DNA of 64,000 nt. Source: Photobacterium aquae. GTDB taxonomy: Bacteria; Pseudomonadota; Gammaproteobacteria; Enterobacterales; Vibrionaceae. The stretch is from contig NZ_LDOT01000013.1 of NCBI RefSeq assembly GCF_001029445.1, positions 1 through 64,000 on the forward strand, in the 5' to 3' direction. Both the position numbers and the translations under genes were made by a program. The notes beneath the pieces were generated by a model that saw only the letters and a program-made list of their open reading frames with translations, was not told the origin of the DNA and made no database searches. Positions 33,538-42,510 of the stretch are shown here, piece by piece (positions within the stretch are counted from its first letter, which is position 1; every line of letters begins with the position of its first letter).

Positions 33538-33942
33538 TCCGTAAACCTTTTTATTCTAAAAACACCACAATTGTAATTTAAGCTAGCTAGAGCATAACGA
33601 CATTTAATCTGAACTCTGATATTCGATGAGCTCATATGAGGATAAATAACTATATTGTAAATACCACAATGCTATACAACATAATAAAATACAAATCACT
33701 ACAATCAAAATAAGTCACATTAACTTGATTTAGACCACGTAATTTCAATGTAACACTCATCTATTACACTGAAATTTTATAATGCAAACGAGACATGTCG
33801 ATTTATTTACTTTAAAAACAAGCAAATATGGATATTTAAAAACAGAACAAACAAATCCATGGTTAATAGCTGAATATACTTACATTACCTCAAGAATACA
33901 GGATTCAACACAAGCTATCTTGAGGTAACTAGGTGTACCTAA
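33538..33942. other. AT-rich intergenic region, with a hairpin near 33886
   Basis: No gene is seen. It contains the promoter of the large regulator and the 3' side of the LysR gene. At 33886-33927 TACCTCAAGA pairs with TCTTGAGGTA across a 22-nt loop, about 16 bp past the LysR stop at 33943; it could be a weak terminator or a regulatory stem. The rest is AT-rich and featureless. Confidence 0.45.
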
Positions 33943-34839
33943 CTACTCATTACTGACTCGACTGAGTGCATCTTTTAAGAATGCACTAATTAGTGTCAGC
34001 CTCGCGGTATTGCGTAACGACGGCTTGTAAAGCATAAACAACTCAATTTCTGGTAATTTATAATCAGTCAAAATCTGTATCAATTTCCCCGTAGACAACG
34101 CCTCCCTAACTTGGAAAATCGGCTGCATCGTGATCCCTGCGCCCTCCAATGCGGCTGCCATCATCGCCTGCCCGCTGTTCATCGTCAGTCGCGACGATAC
34201 CAATGGCGAAAAACTTTGCCGACCGTGATAAAAACACCACTTATAAGCACTATTCAAACCGCTCGGCTGAAGGCATTGGTGATTTTCCAGTTCCATCGGA
34301 TGCGATGGCACACCGTATTTAGCTAAATATTCCGGAGAGGCGCACACCACCATTTCAAAACTGCGCAATTTGTTGGCGATCAAGTACTCATAGCCATCCA
34401 CCCGATCGCGAAAAATAATATCGTACCCCTCTTTTTTGATATCCGGCTGGTTGTTGTCCAATATCAGCTCAATTTCCAATCTCGGATACTGCTCGATAAA
34501 GCGGGCTAAGGCCGGCGAGAGTGCTTTTATTCCAACATTCACCCCAGCATAGATCTTCAGCTTCCCACACGGCTCATTCATATTACGATAAATATCTTCC
34601 TGCGCAGCTTTGAGCTCTGCCAGAATGGTCAAACAACGCTGGTAATACTGCTCTCCAGCAGCCGTCAGGCTTTGAAAGCGGGTTGATTTCACCAGCAGTT
34701 TGGCACCCAACGAGGCCTCCAGGGAACGGACATGCTTGCCTACCATTTGGGCACTTATCCCAAACTCATCGGCAACTGCTGCAAAAGATCCGAGCTCAAC
34801 GGACCGTACAAATATTTCCATACTGGTGATTCTATCCAC
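33943..34839 (-). CDS. aaeR: LysR-family regulator, AaeR-like
   Basis: From a GTG at 34839 the 298-residue protein starts VDRITSMEIFVRSVELGSFA with a LysR winged helix-turn-helix (AAVADEFGISAQMVGKHVRSLE, key residues only) and continues with a LysR substrate-binding domain (LKIYAGVNVGIKALSPALARF). I prefer this start over the upstream TTG because GGGAG lies nearby and LysR proteins of this subgroup begin this way. The gene is divergent from aaeXAB with 181 bp between, the classical LysR layout, so it probably activates that efflux operon in response to an aromatic acid. Specific identity to AaeR is inferred from context. Confidence 0.75.
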   Translation of the reverse strand: MDRITSMEIFVRSVELGSFAAVADEFGISAQMVGKHVRSLEASLGAKLLVKSTRFQSLTAAGEQYYQRCLTILAELKAAQEDIYRNMNEPCGKLKIYAGVNVGIKALSPALARFIEQYPRLEIELILDNNQPDIKKEGYDIIFRDRVDGYEYLIANKLRSFEMVVCASPEYLAKYGVPSHPMELENHQCLQPSGLNSAYKWCFYHGRQSFSPLVSSRLTMNSGQAMMAAALEGAGITMQPIFQVREALSTGKLIQILTDYKLPEIELFMLYKPSLRNTARLTLISAFLKDALSRVSNE

Positions 34840-35020
34840 GTAGGCCCCACTCCCAATTAACAACAATTACGCTCATTTTTCGAGCTTGATTAGAAACCGT
34901 GAGTTTCGATTGTATTCCCTTAATGGATATTTATTCCAGCCAATTATGTGATTAATATCACAGCATTATCACATTGGCCCTTCTGGCCACCTACCCCGCG
35001 CTTAAGAAGAGAACCTGACT

Positions 35021-35236
35021 GTGCTGAATGCTATCCCAAAAGAAATTGCCATCGGCGATATCTACCTCCCCCCGTTGCTCGTTGCAGGCTTTCTCGGGGT
35101 TGTCTGTACCTCTTTGACAGCCCGGCTATTGAACAAACTGCAATGGCATCGATATGTCGCCAGCCCTCCTCTGGCCGAACTCTGCATCGCCATTGTTTAT
35201 ACGGTCCTCATTGGTACCTACGTTTTCCCTTCTTAA
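35021..35236 (+). CDS. aaeX: AaeX-like DUF1656 membrane protein
   Basis: The 71-residue protein has two transmembrane helices (about residues 16-36 and 50-68) and matches the DUF1656/AaeX pattern IAIGDIYLPPLLVAGFLG and CIAIVYTVLIGTYVFPS. AaeX is the small first gene of the E. coli aaeXAB operon. The start is GTG at 35021. It is 21 bp upstream of aaeA and must be co-transcribed. Its biochemical role is unknown. Confidence 0.85.
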   Translation: MLNAIPKEIAIGDIYLPPLLVAGFLGVVCTSLTARLLNKLQWHRYVASPPLAELCIAIVYTVLIGTYVFPS

Positions 35237-35257
35237 CCTGTTATCGAGATTATTGCT

Positions 35258-36151
35258 GTGAATAAGCGCGTTTTTGTTACCTTCTGCCTAATGATTCTGG
35301 CAGCTACTGCGATTGGCTGGAAATACCAACAATACATGACGAACCCATGGACCCGTGATGGCCAGATTCGAGCCCAAGTGGTCCAGATCACACCGCGAGT
35401 TACCGGCCCTATCGTCAAAATCCATATCACAGATAACAGCGAGGTTAAGGCCGGAGACTTACTGTTTGAAATCGACCCTCGCACCTATCTTGCCGCCCAA
35501 GAAAAAGCTGAAGCCAGTGTGGCTCAGGCCGAGGCACAGCTGCAAAGGGCACAAGATGAGGCTTACCGTGGCCGATCTCTGGCTCGGCGTCAGCCCGGTG
35601 CGATCTCACAGCTAATTCTAACCCAGCAAGCCAATGCCGTTCAGGCGGCCAAAGCCGGGGTAATGGTCGCCAAGGCGGCTTTTGAAGAAGCTAAACTCAA
35701 CCTGAGCTTTACTAAGGTAACAGCGCCAGTAGACGGATATATCACAAACCTCAACCTGCGGATTGGCAGTCAGGTTGTTGCCAATCAGCCTGTGGTTGCG
35801 TTGGTAGACAAACACAGTTTCTGGATTGAAGGTTTTTTCAAAGAAACAGATATCAAAGACGTGAAGCCAGGTGAAACGGCAACCGTTACCCTCATGGCCT
35901 ACGGCAACCAACCGCTAGCGGCACATGTAGAAAGTATTGGCTACGGCATTGCCCACAAAGATGGCAGCACCGGCGTATCACTGCTACCGAATGTCACCCC
36001 AACGTTTCAGTGGATCCGACTGGCCCAGCGTATTCCGGTTCGCATTAGCCTCGATACTCTACCCGATGATATCGAACTGCGTGTCGGAGCAACGGCATCG
36101 ATCATGATTCACAAACACCCTGCAATTTCGCTCACCACACTATTGCCGTAA
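35258..36151 (+). CDS. aaeA: Aromatic acid efflux membrane-fusion subunit AaeA
   Basis: The 297-residue periplasmic adaptor has one N-terminal membrane helix (VFVTFCLMILAATAIGW), the biotinyl-lipoyl halves (ITPRVTGPIVKIHITDNSEV and FTKVTAPVDGYITNLNLR), a short coiled coil between (about 85-140) and a barrel domain. Its length, start (GTG at 35258) and position between DUF1656 and FUSC genes match AaeA of the p-hydroxybenzoate efflux system. It links the AaeB pump to an outer-membrane channel that is not encoded here, probably TolC. Confidence 0.88.
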   Translation: MNKRVFVTFCLMILAATAIGWKYQQYMTNPWTRDGQIRAQVVQITPRVTGPIVKIHITDNSEVKAGDLLFEIDPRTYLAAQEKAEASVAQAEAQLQRAQDEAYRGRSLARRQPGAISQLILTQQANAVQAAKAGVMVAKAAFEEAKLNLSFTKVTAPVDGYITNLNLRIGSQVVANQPVVALVDKHSFWIEGFFKETDIKDVKPGETATVTLMAYGNQPLAAHVESIGYGIAHKDGSTGVSLLPNVTPTFQWIRLAQRIPVRISLDTLPDDIELRVGATASIMIHKHPAISLTTLLP

Positions 36152-36168
36152 CCTGCCGAGGAAATGCC

Positions 36169-38361
36169 ATGATAAGCCAACGTTGCAAACTGCCTATCAA
36201 GGTAGCCACTGCGCTCACCCTCGCCATTGTCAGTGCATTGTGGCTTGGATGGGACAAACCCTACTGGGCCGCCTTTGCTGTTATTGTCATGGCTGCCACT
36301 GAAACCAGTGGCCATTCGCTGAAAAAAGGCCGCCACCGTATTCTCGGCACCTTGCTTGGCGTGGGAATGGCCTTTGTCCTTGTCGGTTCTTTCGCGCAAC
36401 AACCCTTGCATTTTCTGTTGTGCTACACCGCTTTTGCCGCCCTGTGCGTCTACCAGCAAACCAATCCGCGAAATGGCTATGCCTGGAGTATCGGCCTGAT
36501 GGTTGCCACTCTGGTTATCGTCATGGGCAAGCTTTCCGGCGATCTCACCTTCACCATTGCGGTGTTGCGTATTCAGGAAACCGTTCTCGGGGTGTTCTGT
36601 TTTACTTTGGTATTCAGCTTGATGTGGCCGGCCTCAAGCCGCATCGTATTGTTTGATACTCTCAAAGGTTATTTCGATACCCAAGCACAGCACCTCGACA
36701 CTGCCATCGCCAACCTTGAGAGTACTGGGCAGCTTGGTGAAGAATATTCTTTCGGCAATAGCCTCAAACAGCTAACTCGCTTTGAAGATCTCCTTCAAGC
36801 GGCAAAAGCCGATAGCTATCAAATCAGTGGCGGGGAAGCTCAATGGCAACAACTACTCGCCCAGCATAGCCAGTGGGCCCTATTATGCGGGCACCTGTCA
36901 GAAGCCAACCATATGCTCAGCAAGCCACTTGATCCGGAACAGAGCAAGGCTGTTATCCAGCTTTTCAATAATATGAAAAGTCGCGCCCTCTTGGCCTCGT
37001 CATTGCTTGCAAACAACCGCGATCAGAGCCAACAGGCTTTGCCACCCGACAACAGCGCCGGCAGCAATCCACCTCCGGTGCCAATTGCCCTGTTCAAAAT
37101 GGCTGCAAATTCCAGCGAACAGCATGGTGCGCTAAGACTGCTTGAAAAAGTACTCAATGACATGGACTCCTTGCACCATGTTATGCTCCAGACACTGCAC
37201 GAGGCCGTTTCAGGCCAAGTCCAAAATGGTGACACTACAACGGCCGCATCACTGAACAAGCCGTCTTGTAATCATTGGTCATTAGCCATTGATCCCGAGC
37301 GAGCGATTAATGCCCTGAAAGCCAGCATCATGATATGGATCTGTATTGCTCTGTGGATTTATGTGCCTATGCCTGGCGGAGCGATGATCGTCATGCTGGG
37401 GGGGATTCTGGGCAGCGTGATACTCTCACTACCCTTCGCCAACACCCGCTCAATCCTGCTGTATATGATTGGCTGGTCAAGCTTCGTTCTGCTGCAATAT
37501 GTCTTCGTTTTGCCGCATCTGACAGAAATCTGGCAATTGGGCGGGTTCTACTTTCTCAATGCCTTTGGTATTTGGTATCTATTCAATCAGCCCCAGCAGA
37601 TTTTCCATCGCCTGTTAGGTACCCAAAACTTGGTTCTGATGAGCAACAGTGCGATGAAGCTGGTACCGAGTTACGATATCCAGTCAGCTCTGCTCCAGCT
37701 ACTGATCATTAGTATCGGAATGCTGGTCATATTTTTTGTTAACCACGGGGTATTTTCCGGTGCACCAGAACGCGTTTTCCTGCGTCAGCTCACCTATTTT
37801 CGCCGTTCTTTGCAAAACGGATTAAAAGCTCTGCTAGATACATCATCAGGCTCGATAGTCACCCTGTCGGTTCCCTCACCACTGAGGGCCGTTGCGATGG
37901 CCGATAATGCCAGTAACCTCATTAATTGGCGGGTATTCCCCGATATCGACAAGAAAGACGCCGACAAACTGATCAGCCATGCGTATAGTCTTTGTGTCCA
38001 GTACCGGGCATTTTCGGACAGCTATCGACAATGGCAGCAGCAATCATACCATGCGGGGATCGATCGGCTTGTCCGTCGCTCTATTGAAGATATGGCTACC
38101 TTCTTGAATACCACCATGATCAACGAATCATATTCCGATCATGATTTCGCCTTAAAACAACTTCGGAATCACCTGCAAACGTACTTGTCCGGATTCAGCA
38201 AACAATCTGTTCTACAATTTGCATTTAGCAACCAAGACGCCGATGAGTGCTACCTGCTACTGACCTCGCTGCAGCTATTTGTTGAATCACTTCAGCACAT
38301 TAATCTGGATATTCAACACAGCAACTTCTATAACCTCAAGCTCTCCCCCTTTGCTATCTAG
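36169..38361 (+). CDS. aaeB: FUSC-family aromatic acid efflux pump AaeB
   Basis: The 730-residue inner-membrane protein consists of two similar halves. Each has about six transmembrane helices (first block about 12-160, with LGWDKPYWAAFAVIVMAAT near residue 27; second about 370-510, with NALKASIMIWICIALWIYV), and soluble domains after each. This is the fusaric acid resistance (FUSC/AaeB) family that exports hydroxylated aromatic carboxylic acids. A GAGGAAAT ribosome-binding site precedes the ATG at 36169, 17 bp from aaeA. The operon ends here. Confidence 0.88.
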   Translation: MISQRCKLPIKVATALTLAIVSALWLGWDKPYWAAFAVIVMAATETSGHSLKKGRHRILGTLLGVGMAFVLVGSFAQQPLHFLLCYTAFAALCVYQQTNPRNGYAWSIGLMVATLVIVMGKLSGDLTFTIAVLRIQETVLGVFCFTLVFSLMWPASSRIVLFDTLKGYFDTQAQHLDTAIANLESTGQLGEEYSFGNSLKQLTRFEDLLQAAKADSYQISGGEAQWQQLLAQHSQWALLCGHLSEANHMLSKPLDPEQSKAVIQLFNNMKSRALLASSLLANNRDQSQQALPPDNSAGSNPPPVPIALFKMAANSSEQHGALRLLEKVLNDMDSLHHVMLQTLHEAVSGQVQNGDTTTAASLNKPSCNHWSLAIDPERAINALKASIMIWICIALWIYVPMPGGAMIVMLGGILGSVILSLPFANTRSILLYMIGWSSFVLLQYVFVLPHLTEIWQLGGFYFLNAFGIWYLFNQPQQIFHRLLGTQNLVLMSNSAMKLVPSYDIQSALLQLLIISIGMLVIFFVNHGVFSGAPERVFLRQLTYFRRSLQNGLKALLDTSSGSIVTLSVPSPLRAVAMADNASNLINWRVFPDIDKKDADKLISHAYSLCVQYRAFSDSYRQWQQQSYHAGIDRLVRRSIEDMATFLNTTMINESYSDHDFALKQLRNHLQTYLSGFSKQSVLQFAFSNQDADECYLLLTSLQLFVESLQHINLDIQHSNFYNLKLSPFAI

Positions 38362-38537
38362 AGGCCAAGAGCCCCCTATACACCACAATGCCATCGGGGA
38401 TGACTCGGTGGCGATTGAACTTGACAAGCATCAAGCTGATCTGAAAAGTCACTCCAATATCACGGAATGTTGTCGAGTTGATCACAATAATTGATTAAGA
38501 TGGCCGCTCTACAAATTTTCACCAATGGATGTATTTC

Positions 38538-39347
38538 ATGTACAAACTGGTTGCCCTTGATATGGACGGAACCCTGCTTACCTCGCAGAAAACCGTCAGC
38601 CCTCGAACCAAACAAGCTATCCAAGCAGCCCGTGATAACGGCGTTCATGTCGTATTGGCTTCTGGTCGTCCGCTTGAAGGAATGACCCGTTACCTTGATG
38701 AACTCGGTATGACAGAAGATCACGATTACGTCCTGAGCTATAACGCCTCGCTCGTTCAGCGAGTCGCCAGCAAAGAAGTGATCCGCAAACAAATTATGAC
38801 CGGCCGCGATGCAAAGAACATTGCAAGCCTTGCCCATGACCTCGGCACCTTTATCCATGCCTTTACCCCTGAACGAGGCTTAATCACCCCAGAAAACAAC
38901 CCGTACACCGAGCACGAGTCTGAAATCAACGGGGTCGAAACAACCGTGGTTGACTTTGCAGAGCTTGCCGATGACGAAGAGGTTATCAAGGTAATGATGG
39001 TGGCGGATCCGGATATCCTAAGCCGTGCCATTGCCCAACTGCCTGAAGCCCTTTACAGCAACTACACCGTTGTCCAAAGTGCGCCTTTCTTCCTTGAAAT
39101 CATGAATCCTAATAGCAATAAAGGCACAGGTGTTGCCATGCTTGCGGAACATCTTGGCCTTGATGCTAGCCAAGTGATCTGTATGGGTGATGCCGGTAAT
39201 GATCACCATATGATCGAATATGCTGGCCTGGGTGTGGCAATGGGTAACGCCACAGATGAAACCAAAGCCATTGCCAACCACATTACCCTGAGCAATGACG
39301 AAGATGGCGTTGCGGCTGTTATCGAGCAGTTCATTCTGAACGCCTGA
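38538..39347 (+). CDS. yidA: Cof-type HAD-IIB sugar phosphatase, YidA
   Basis: The 269-residue protein has the HAD motifs DMDGTL (Asp8 and Asp10 as nucleophile and acid), the motif II VLASGRPLEG near residue 42, the motif III lysine in SNKGTGVAM and motif IV ICMGDAGNDHHMI. The C2-type cap between is typical of Cof/HAD-IIB enzymes, and the N-terminal MYKLVALDMDGTLL is characteristic of YidA, which dephosphorylates sugar phosphates. I prefer the ATG at 38538; an in-frame ATG at 38529 would add MYF. It is a single gene, with a terminator 17 bp after its stop. Confidence 0.88.
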   Translation: MYKLVALDMDGTLLTSQKTVSPRTKQAIQAARDNGVHVVLASGRPLEGMTRYLDELGMTEDHDYVLSYNASLVQRVASKEVIRKQIMTGRDAKNIASLAHDLGTFIHAFTPERGLITPENNPYTEHESEINGVETTVVDFAELADDEEVIKVMMVADPDILSRAIAQLPEALYSNYTVVQSAPFFLEIMNPNSNKGTGVAMLAEHLGLDASQVICMGDAGNDHHMIEYAGLGVAMGNATDETKAIANHITLSNDEDGVAAVIEQFILNA

Positions 39348-39363
39348 TCCCTCGCTTCTTTTC

Positions 39364-39395
39364 AAGGCACAGCGGCCTTATTGCTACTGTGCCTT
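39364..39395 (+). terminator. Intrinsic terminator of yidA
   Basis: AAGGCACAG - 14 nt - CTGTGCCTT is followed by CACTCTTTG. The stem begins 17 bp past the stop codon. Confidence 0.7.
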
Positions 39396-39681
39396 CACTC
39401 TTTGAACTTAGTGATTAATCCCTTCCTGTAAGCCCTCCCAGCTCGAAATCTATACATCGCAAACATACTCAAGAAAACGCGATTCTACGAAAGCATGCCC
39501 ACCACACTCCCCTATATGGCGTGATCTCGATCCAGCGTTTGTGATATTTCATCTCAAATCATTTAAATAAATATACTTGCTGCCGCCTTCAAATTTGGAC
39601 TTGCTCAACATATTTCTGCCCAAGCAAATAGGCAGACAAAGTCCCACATAATAGAGTCACATTGTTAGGATATTTATAAAA
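39396..39681. other. Intergenic region without a visible gene
   Basis: This is the spacer up to the next start codon. It should contain the promoter of the exported protein gene, but I see no convincing operator. There is no repeat or RNA gene signature. Confidence 0.4.
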
Positions 39682-40578
39682 ATGAAAAAAACACTGCTTG
39701 CTACACTGCTGGCGCTACCGATGACTGTTTCGGCAAGTGATGAGACGGTTTACCTGCATTACGACAATACACTGGATGGTGTAATCGACTATCAGGAAAA
39801 CCTTCAGCTGAAGATGGATCTATCAGGCAATACCATTATTGGTAAAACACAGTCCGGCGAAATGGTTTCCGGCATGGTAGAAAACAAGAATAGCCACTAT
39901 ATCGGGTCAGGTGAGAAAGAACGATTCCAGTTCGAAATCCATAACGGCGAAACAAGAAACTGGTTTGTAGGTAACGTATCTAACGAGCACTGGACGGGTA
40001 ACTGGTTCGGTCCTAACGGTGAGAAAGGTGATTTCACCCTGACGACGCGTGTGCTTACAGATGACATTCCTACCTATTCTGATATCGCCAGTTTTATGCC
40101 TGATGAGGTTTTCTACAAACCGAATAGCCACGCGAACGTTTTGACTGACAGTTTTCTTCAGGACGTAGGAGGCCTAGAGCCACACTTCACCAACAGCGGT
40201 GATTTCAACCTAAACCTGTCTCAGGGTCTGTACCTTCAAGCCGAAGAGGAGTACTACCATGAAATGCCAATGTCTTTCACTATAGATTTCAAAGAACCAA
40301 TGCGCCTAAAAACATTCCGTCTTGGTTCGGCTAACCTGACTGATGGTACACGCTTGAAGACATTCAGCTTTTCTATCTGGAATCGAATGACAATGGAGTG
40401 GGAAGAAGCCGGTCGCTTTGAATTCCCTCAAATCTACGGACCATCATACCAGCGTCAGGAATTCACACTTCCACGCACCGTGTACGCTGACCGTATCCGA
40501 ATTTCGGCACATAGCTCACACGACACATCTAACGGAAAGAACAAAGTGCTGATGTGGGGCCTATCGTTCCAACGTTAA
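39682..40578 (+). CDS. Exported protein with discoidin-like C-terminal domain
   Basis: The 298-residue product has a signal peptide (MKKTLLATLLALPMTVSA-SD). The first 120 residues of the mature part are a small beta-rich domain with repeated GNTIIGKTQSGEMVSG and NWFVGNVSNEHWTGNWFG patterns. The C-terminal 130 residues (from about 165) with MSFTIDFKEPMRLKTFRLG and RQEFTLPRTVYADRIRISAH follow the strand order of F5/8-type (discoidin-like, galactose-binding fold) domains, which often bind sugars at surfaces. This assignment comes from pattern only. A TTAGGATAT ribosome-binding site precedes the ATG. The product may be secreted or periplasmic. Confidence 0.65.
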   Translation: MKKTLLATLLALPMTVSASDETVYLHYDNTLDGVIDYQENLQLKMDLSGNTIIGKTQSGEMVSGMVENKNSHYIGSGEKERFQFEIHNGETRNWFVGNVSNEHWTGNWFGPNGEKGDFTLTTRVLTDDIPTYSDIASFMPDEVFYKPNSHANVLTDSFLQDVGGLEPHFTNSGDFNLNLSQGLYLQAEEEYYHEMPMSFTIDFKEPMRLKTFRLGSANLTDGTRLKTFSFSIWNRMTMEWEEAGRFEFPQIYGPSYQRQEFTLPRTVYADRIRISAHSSHDTSNGKNKVLMWGLSFQR

Positions 40579-40587
40579 GCCATATCC

Positions 40588-40614
40588 AAGCGCGGCATTG
40601 CCAATGCCGCGCTT
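40588..40614. terminator. Bidirectional terminator between convergent genes
   Basis: AAGCGCGGCATT - 3 nt - AATGCCGCGCTT is a perfect 12-bp stem placed exactly between the stop codons of two convergent genes. Confidence 0.8.
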
Positions 40615-40616
40615 AC

Positions 40617-41582
40617 TTAGTAAATCAGCTGCAAACGTACTGAAAAGCTATCCGAGTCAGGACGATTCTGAGTAGCAAACGGAAAACGCCATTCCATATC
40701 AGCCGCCAATTGTGCCCCCGCCAACTGTGCTCTGTACTGCAACACTGGACCGAGCCCCAAAGCGCGACCCTTAAATGCCCCCTCTAGCGCACCGCTTCCA
40801 CTATCGCCTTCCACCTGTTGATAGGCAAATCCAGTGATACCAAGCCCGACCATTCCCCCAAGCATCAGTACACTCTGCGTTAGAGTTGACTCCAAAAACA
40901 CTTGCGTCCCAGTATGGTAATCCGTTGCCGTATTAGTGGTATTGATATTCATGCCCCCGTAAACGCTGAACATTTGCCCGGTAAACGGCTGCATATAATA
41001 CAAACCGATAGCTGGCTCGAACGTCCAGTAGTGTCGGCCAGGATTGGCTGTTCGCTCCCTGTCATAATTCCCCGTTGGGGTATGAACCGCAAACCGGATA
41101 TCAGTCCGCCAGTGCTCGCTCCAGCCATGCGTTAAGATCAATGGAGCCAATACGATATCCCCCAATCCGGATGCGCTGTCGGTCCCCCCCCTTCCCGCGC
41201 TACGGACCGAGAGGTAAGGTACACTTAAACCAGTGCTATATGTCCAACCATGACCAGCATCCACCCCGGTATTCCATATCATATCGAGGCGATATTCACG
41301 GCTATCCACAGCAAATTGCGTCACACTCTTTCCAGCTACAGGCACAACTTTCTCACTGGGAAATTCACCTTGGGTATCAACATAAGCAAACTGAACCGCC
41401 ATGCTGCCCTCACTCGGCAGCATTGCCATCACACGACTCAAGGTACCCGGAACATAATGACCGACACCTCCCTCTTCGGCCCGGCAAGGAAGTACAGTTG
41501 CCATACAGGCCAACAAACAATATCGATAACCATAACGTGCCATGTGGCATCGAACCAATGAGGAAGCTCTGAACGCTTGCAT
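40617..41582 (-). CDS. Outer-membrane transporter, MetA-pathway phenol degradation family (PF13557-like)
   Basis: The protein is about 321 residues from the ATG at 41582 (AGGA ribosome-binding site); the frame is open to a TTG at 41615. A signal peptide (MARYGYRYCLLACMATVLPCRA-EE) precedes a beta-barrel with the family pattern GHYVPGT, GLGDIVLAPLIL, HTPTGNYD and the C-terminal SFSVRLQLIY. These proteins are annotated as putative MetA-pathway of phenol degradation and are thought to be outer-membrane channels for hydrophobic compounds. It is a single gene. The aromatic-acid pump at 35-38 kb may be functionally related, but that is only suggestion. Confidence 0.75.
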   Translation of the reverse strand: MQAFRASSLVRCHMARYGYRYCLLACMATVLPCRAEEGGVGHYVPGTLSRVMAMLPSEGSMAVQFAYVDTQGEFPSEKVVPVAGKSVTQFAVDSREYRLDMIWNTGVDAGHGWTYSTGLSVPYLSVRSAGRGGTDSASGLGDIVLAPLILTHGWSEHWRTDIRFAVHTPTGNYDRERTANPGRHYWTFEPAIGLYYMQPFTGQMFSVYGGMNINTTNTATDYHTGTQVFLESTLTQSVLMLGGMVGLGITGFAYQQVEGDSGSGALEGAFKGRALGLGPVLQYRAQLAGAQLAADMEWRFPFATQNRPDSDSFSVRLQLIY

Positions 41583-41947
41583 AAACATCCTGTTATCTGC
41601 CGCTACTCTGTACAAGCATAGCTAGATTCCAGCTCATAGATATATTCTATATGATGATTTTAGGAATAATGAAGTTCAAGTTTATTATTCCGTATGAGAG
41701 ATGATGTTAAAAAATAATGAATATAAATCATTACTTAAAACAAAAACGACATTCATTCTTTTGAAATTATTGCAAAATAAAAATCATTTTTTGAATCAAG
41801 TCCAAAAGATAATTACAAAACAAACACTATAAAACATCATACGTTAACATAAATTCTAGTTCATCAACACTAGAGCATTAACAACATAGAAAATAAAAAA
41901 ATAATTTTAAATCTAATAAAAAACATACAACCAAATAGGAAGCTAAA
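41583..41947. other. Very AT-rich intergenic region
   Basis: More than 75 per cent AT, with many A- and T-runs, which in gammaproteobacteria is typical of promoters silenced by H-NS and of acquired DNA. No gene is seen, and no repeat stands out. It supplies the promoter of the AT-rich gene that follows. Confidence 0.5.
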
Positions 41948-42442
41948 ATGAACAAAAAAATATTCCCAATTATACTTTTGCTATTTAGCACGAGTGCTTT
42001 TAGTTATGGCATTCATACAAATTTAAATCTTGAGTGGATGAAAGAAAATCATAGATTAATTGAAATGGATTTAAAAAACAGAAAAACAAATGAGATAATT
42101 AAGGATTTAAACACACTTACAAACATATGGATTGAAAGAGATGGTGCTGTCTCTGGCGAAGTATCACCATTACTTATTATAGCCATAGAAAAACATACTG
42201 ATTTCACATTATCAATATTAAGTTCACATCCTAGATCATTCAATAAATGGCTAAATGAATTAGAAGGTATAGTTTTTACCGATTTTAATGGGGATCAAAA
42301 AGAAAAGTTATTGAAAATGAAAAAGTCGCTATCTGACTCATTAGTTATATACTTACAGTCAGAACCTAGTGAATCGTTAAAGCCCTTCGCATTAGAACTC
42401 CTCAAGAAAACTAATGAAATATCAGTTTCACAAATAAACTAA
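41948..42442 (+). CDS. Hypothetical exported protein, AT-rich
   Basis: The 164-residue product has a signal peptide (MNKKIFPIILLLFSTSAFS-YG) and a lysine- and isoleucine-rich mature part, mostly helical (MKENHRLIEMDLKNRKTNE, LNTLTNIWIERDGAVSG). I recognise no family, although HTDFTLSILSSHPRSFNKWL recalls small periplasmic helical repeat proteins. A GGAAGC ribosome-binding site precedes the ATG at 41948. Base composition is much more AT-rich than its neighbours, so it is probably recently acquired. It is bounded by a terminator on the right and by AT-rich spacer on the left. Confidence 0.65.
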   Translation: MNKKIFPIILLLFSTSAFSYGIHTNLNLEWMKENHRLIEMDLKNRKTNEIIKDLNTLTNIWIERDGAVSGEVSPLLIIAIEKHTDFTLSILSSHPRSFNKWLNELEGIVFTDFNGDQKEKLLKMKKSLSDSLVIYLQSEPSESLKPFALELLKKTNEISVSQIN

Positions 42443-42452
42443 ATTATATATC

Positions 42453-42473
42453 ACCACCGCCATTGGCGGTGGT
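42453..42473. terminator. Hairpin terminator between convergent genes
   Basis: ACCACCGCC - ATT - GGCGGTGGT with flanking A/T tracts (TAAAAATC on one side) lies between the AT-rich gene and gltS and can work in both directions. Confidence 0.65.
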
Positions 42474-42510
42474 TAAAAATCAATCTGATACAAACCTTAT
42501 TTAATACTTA

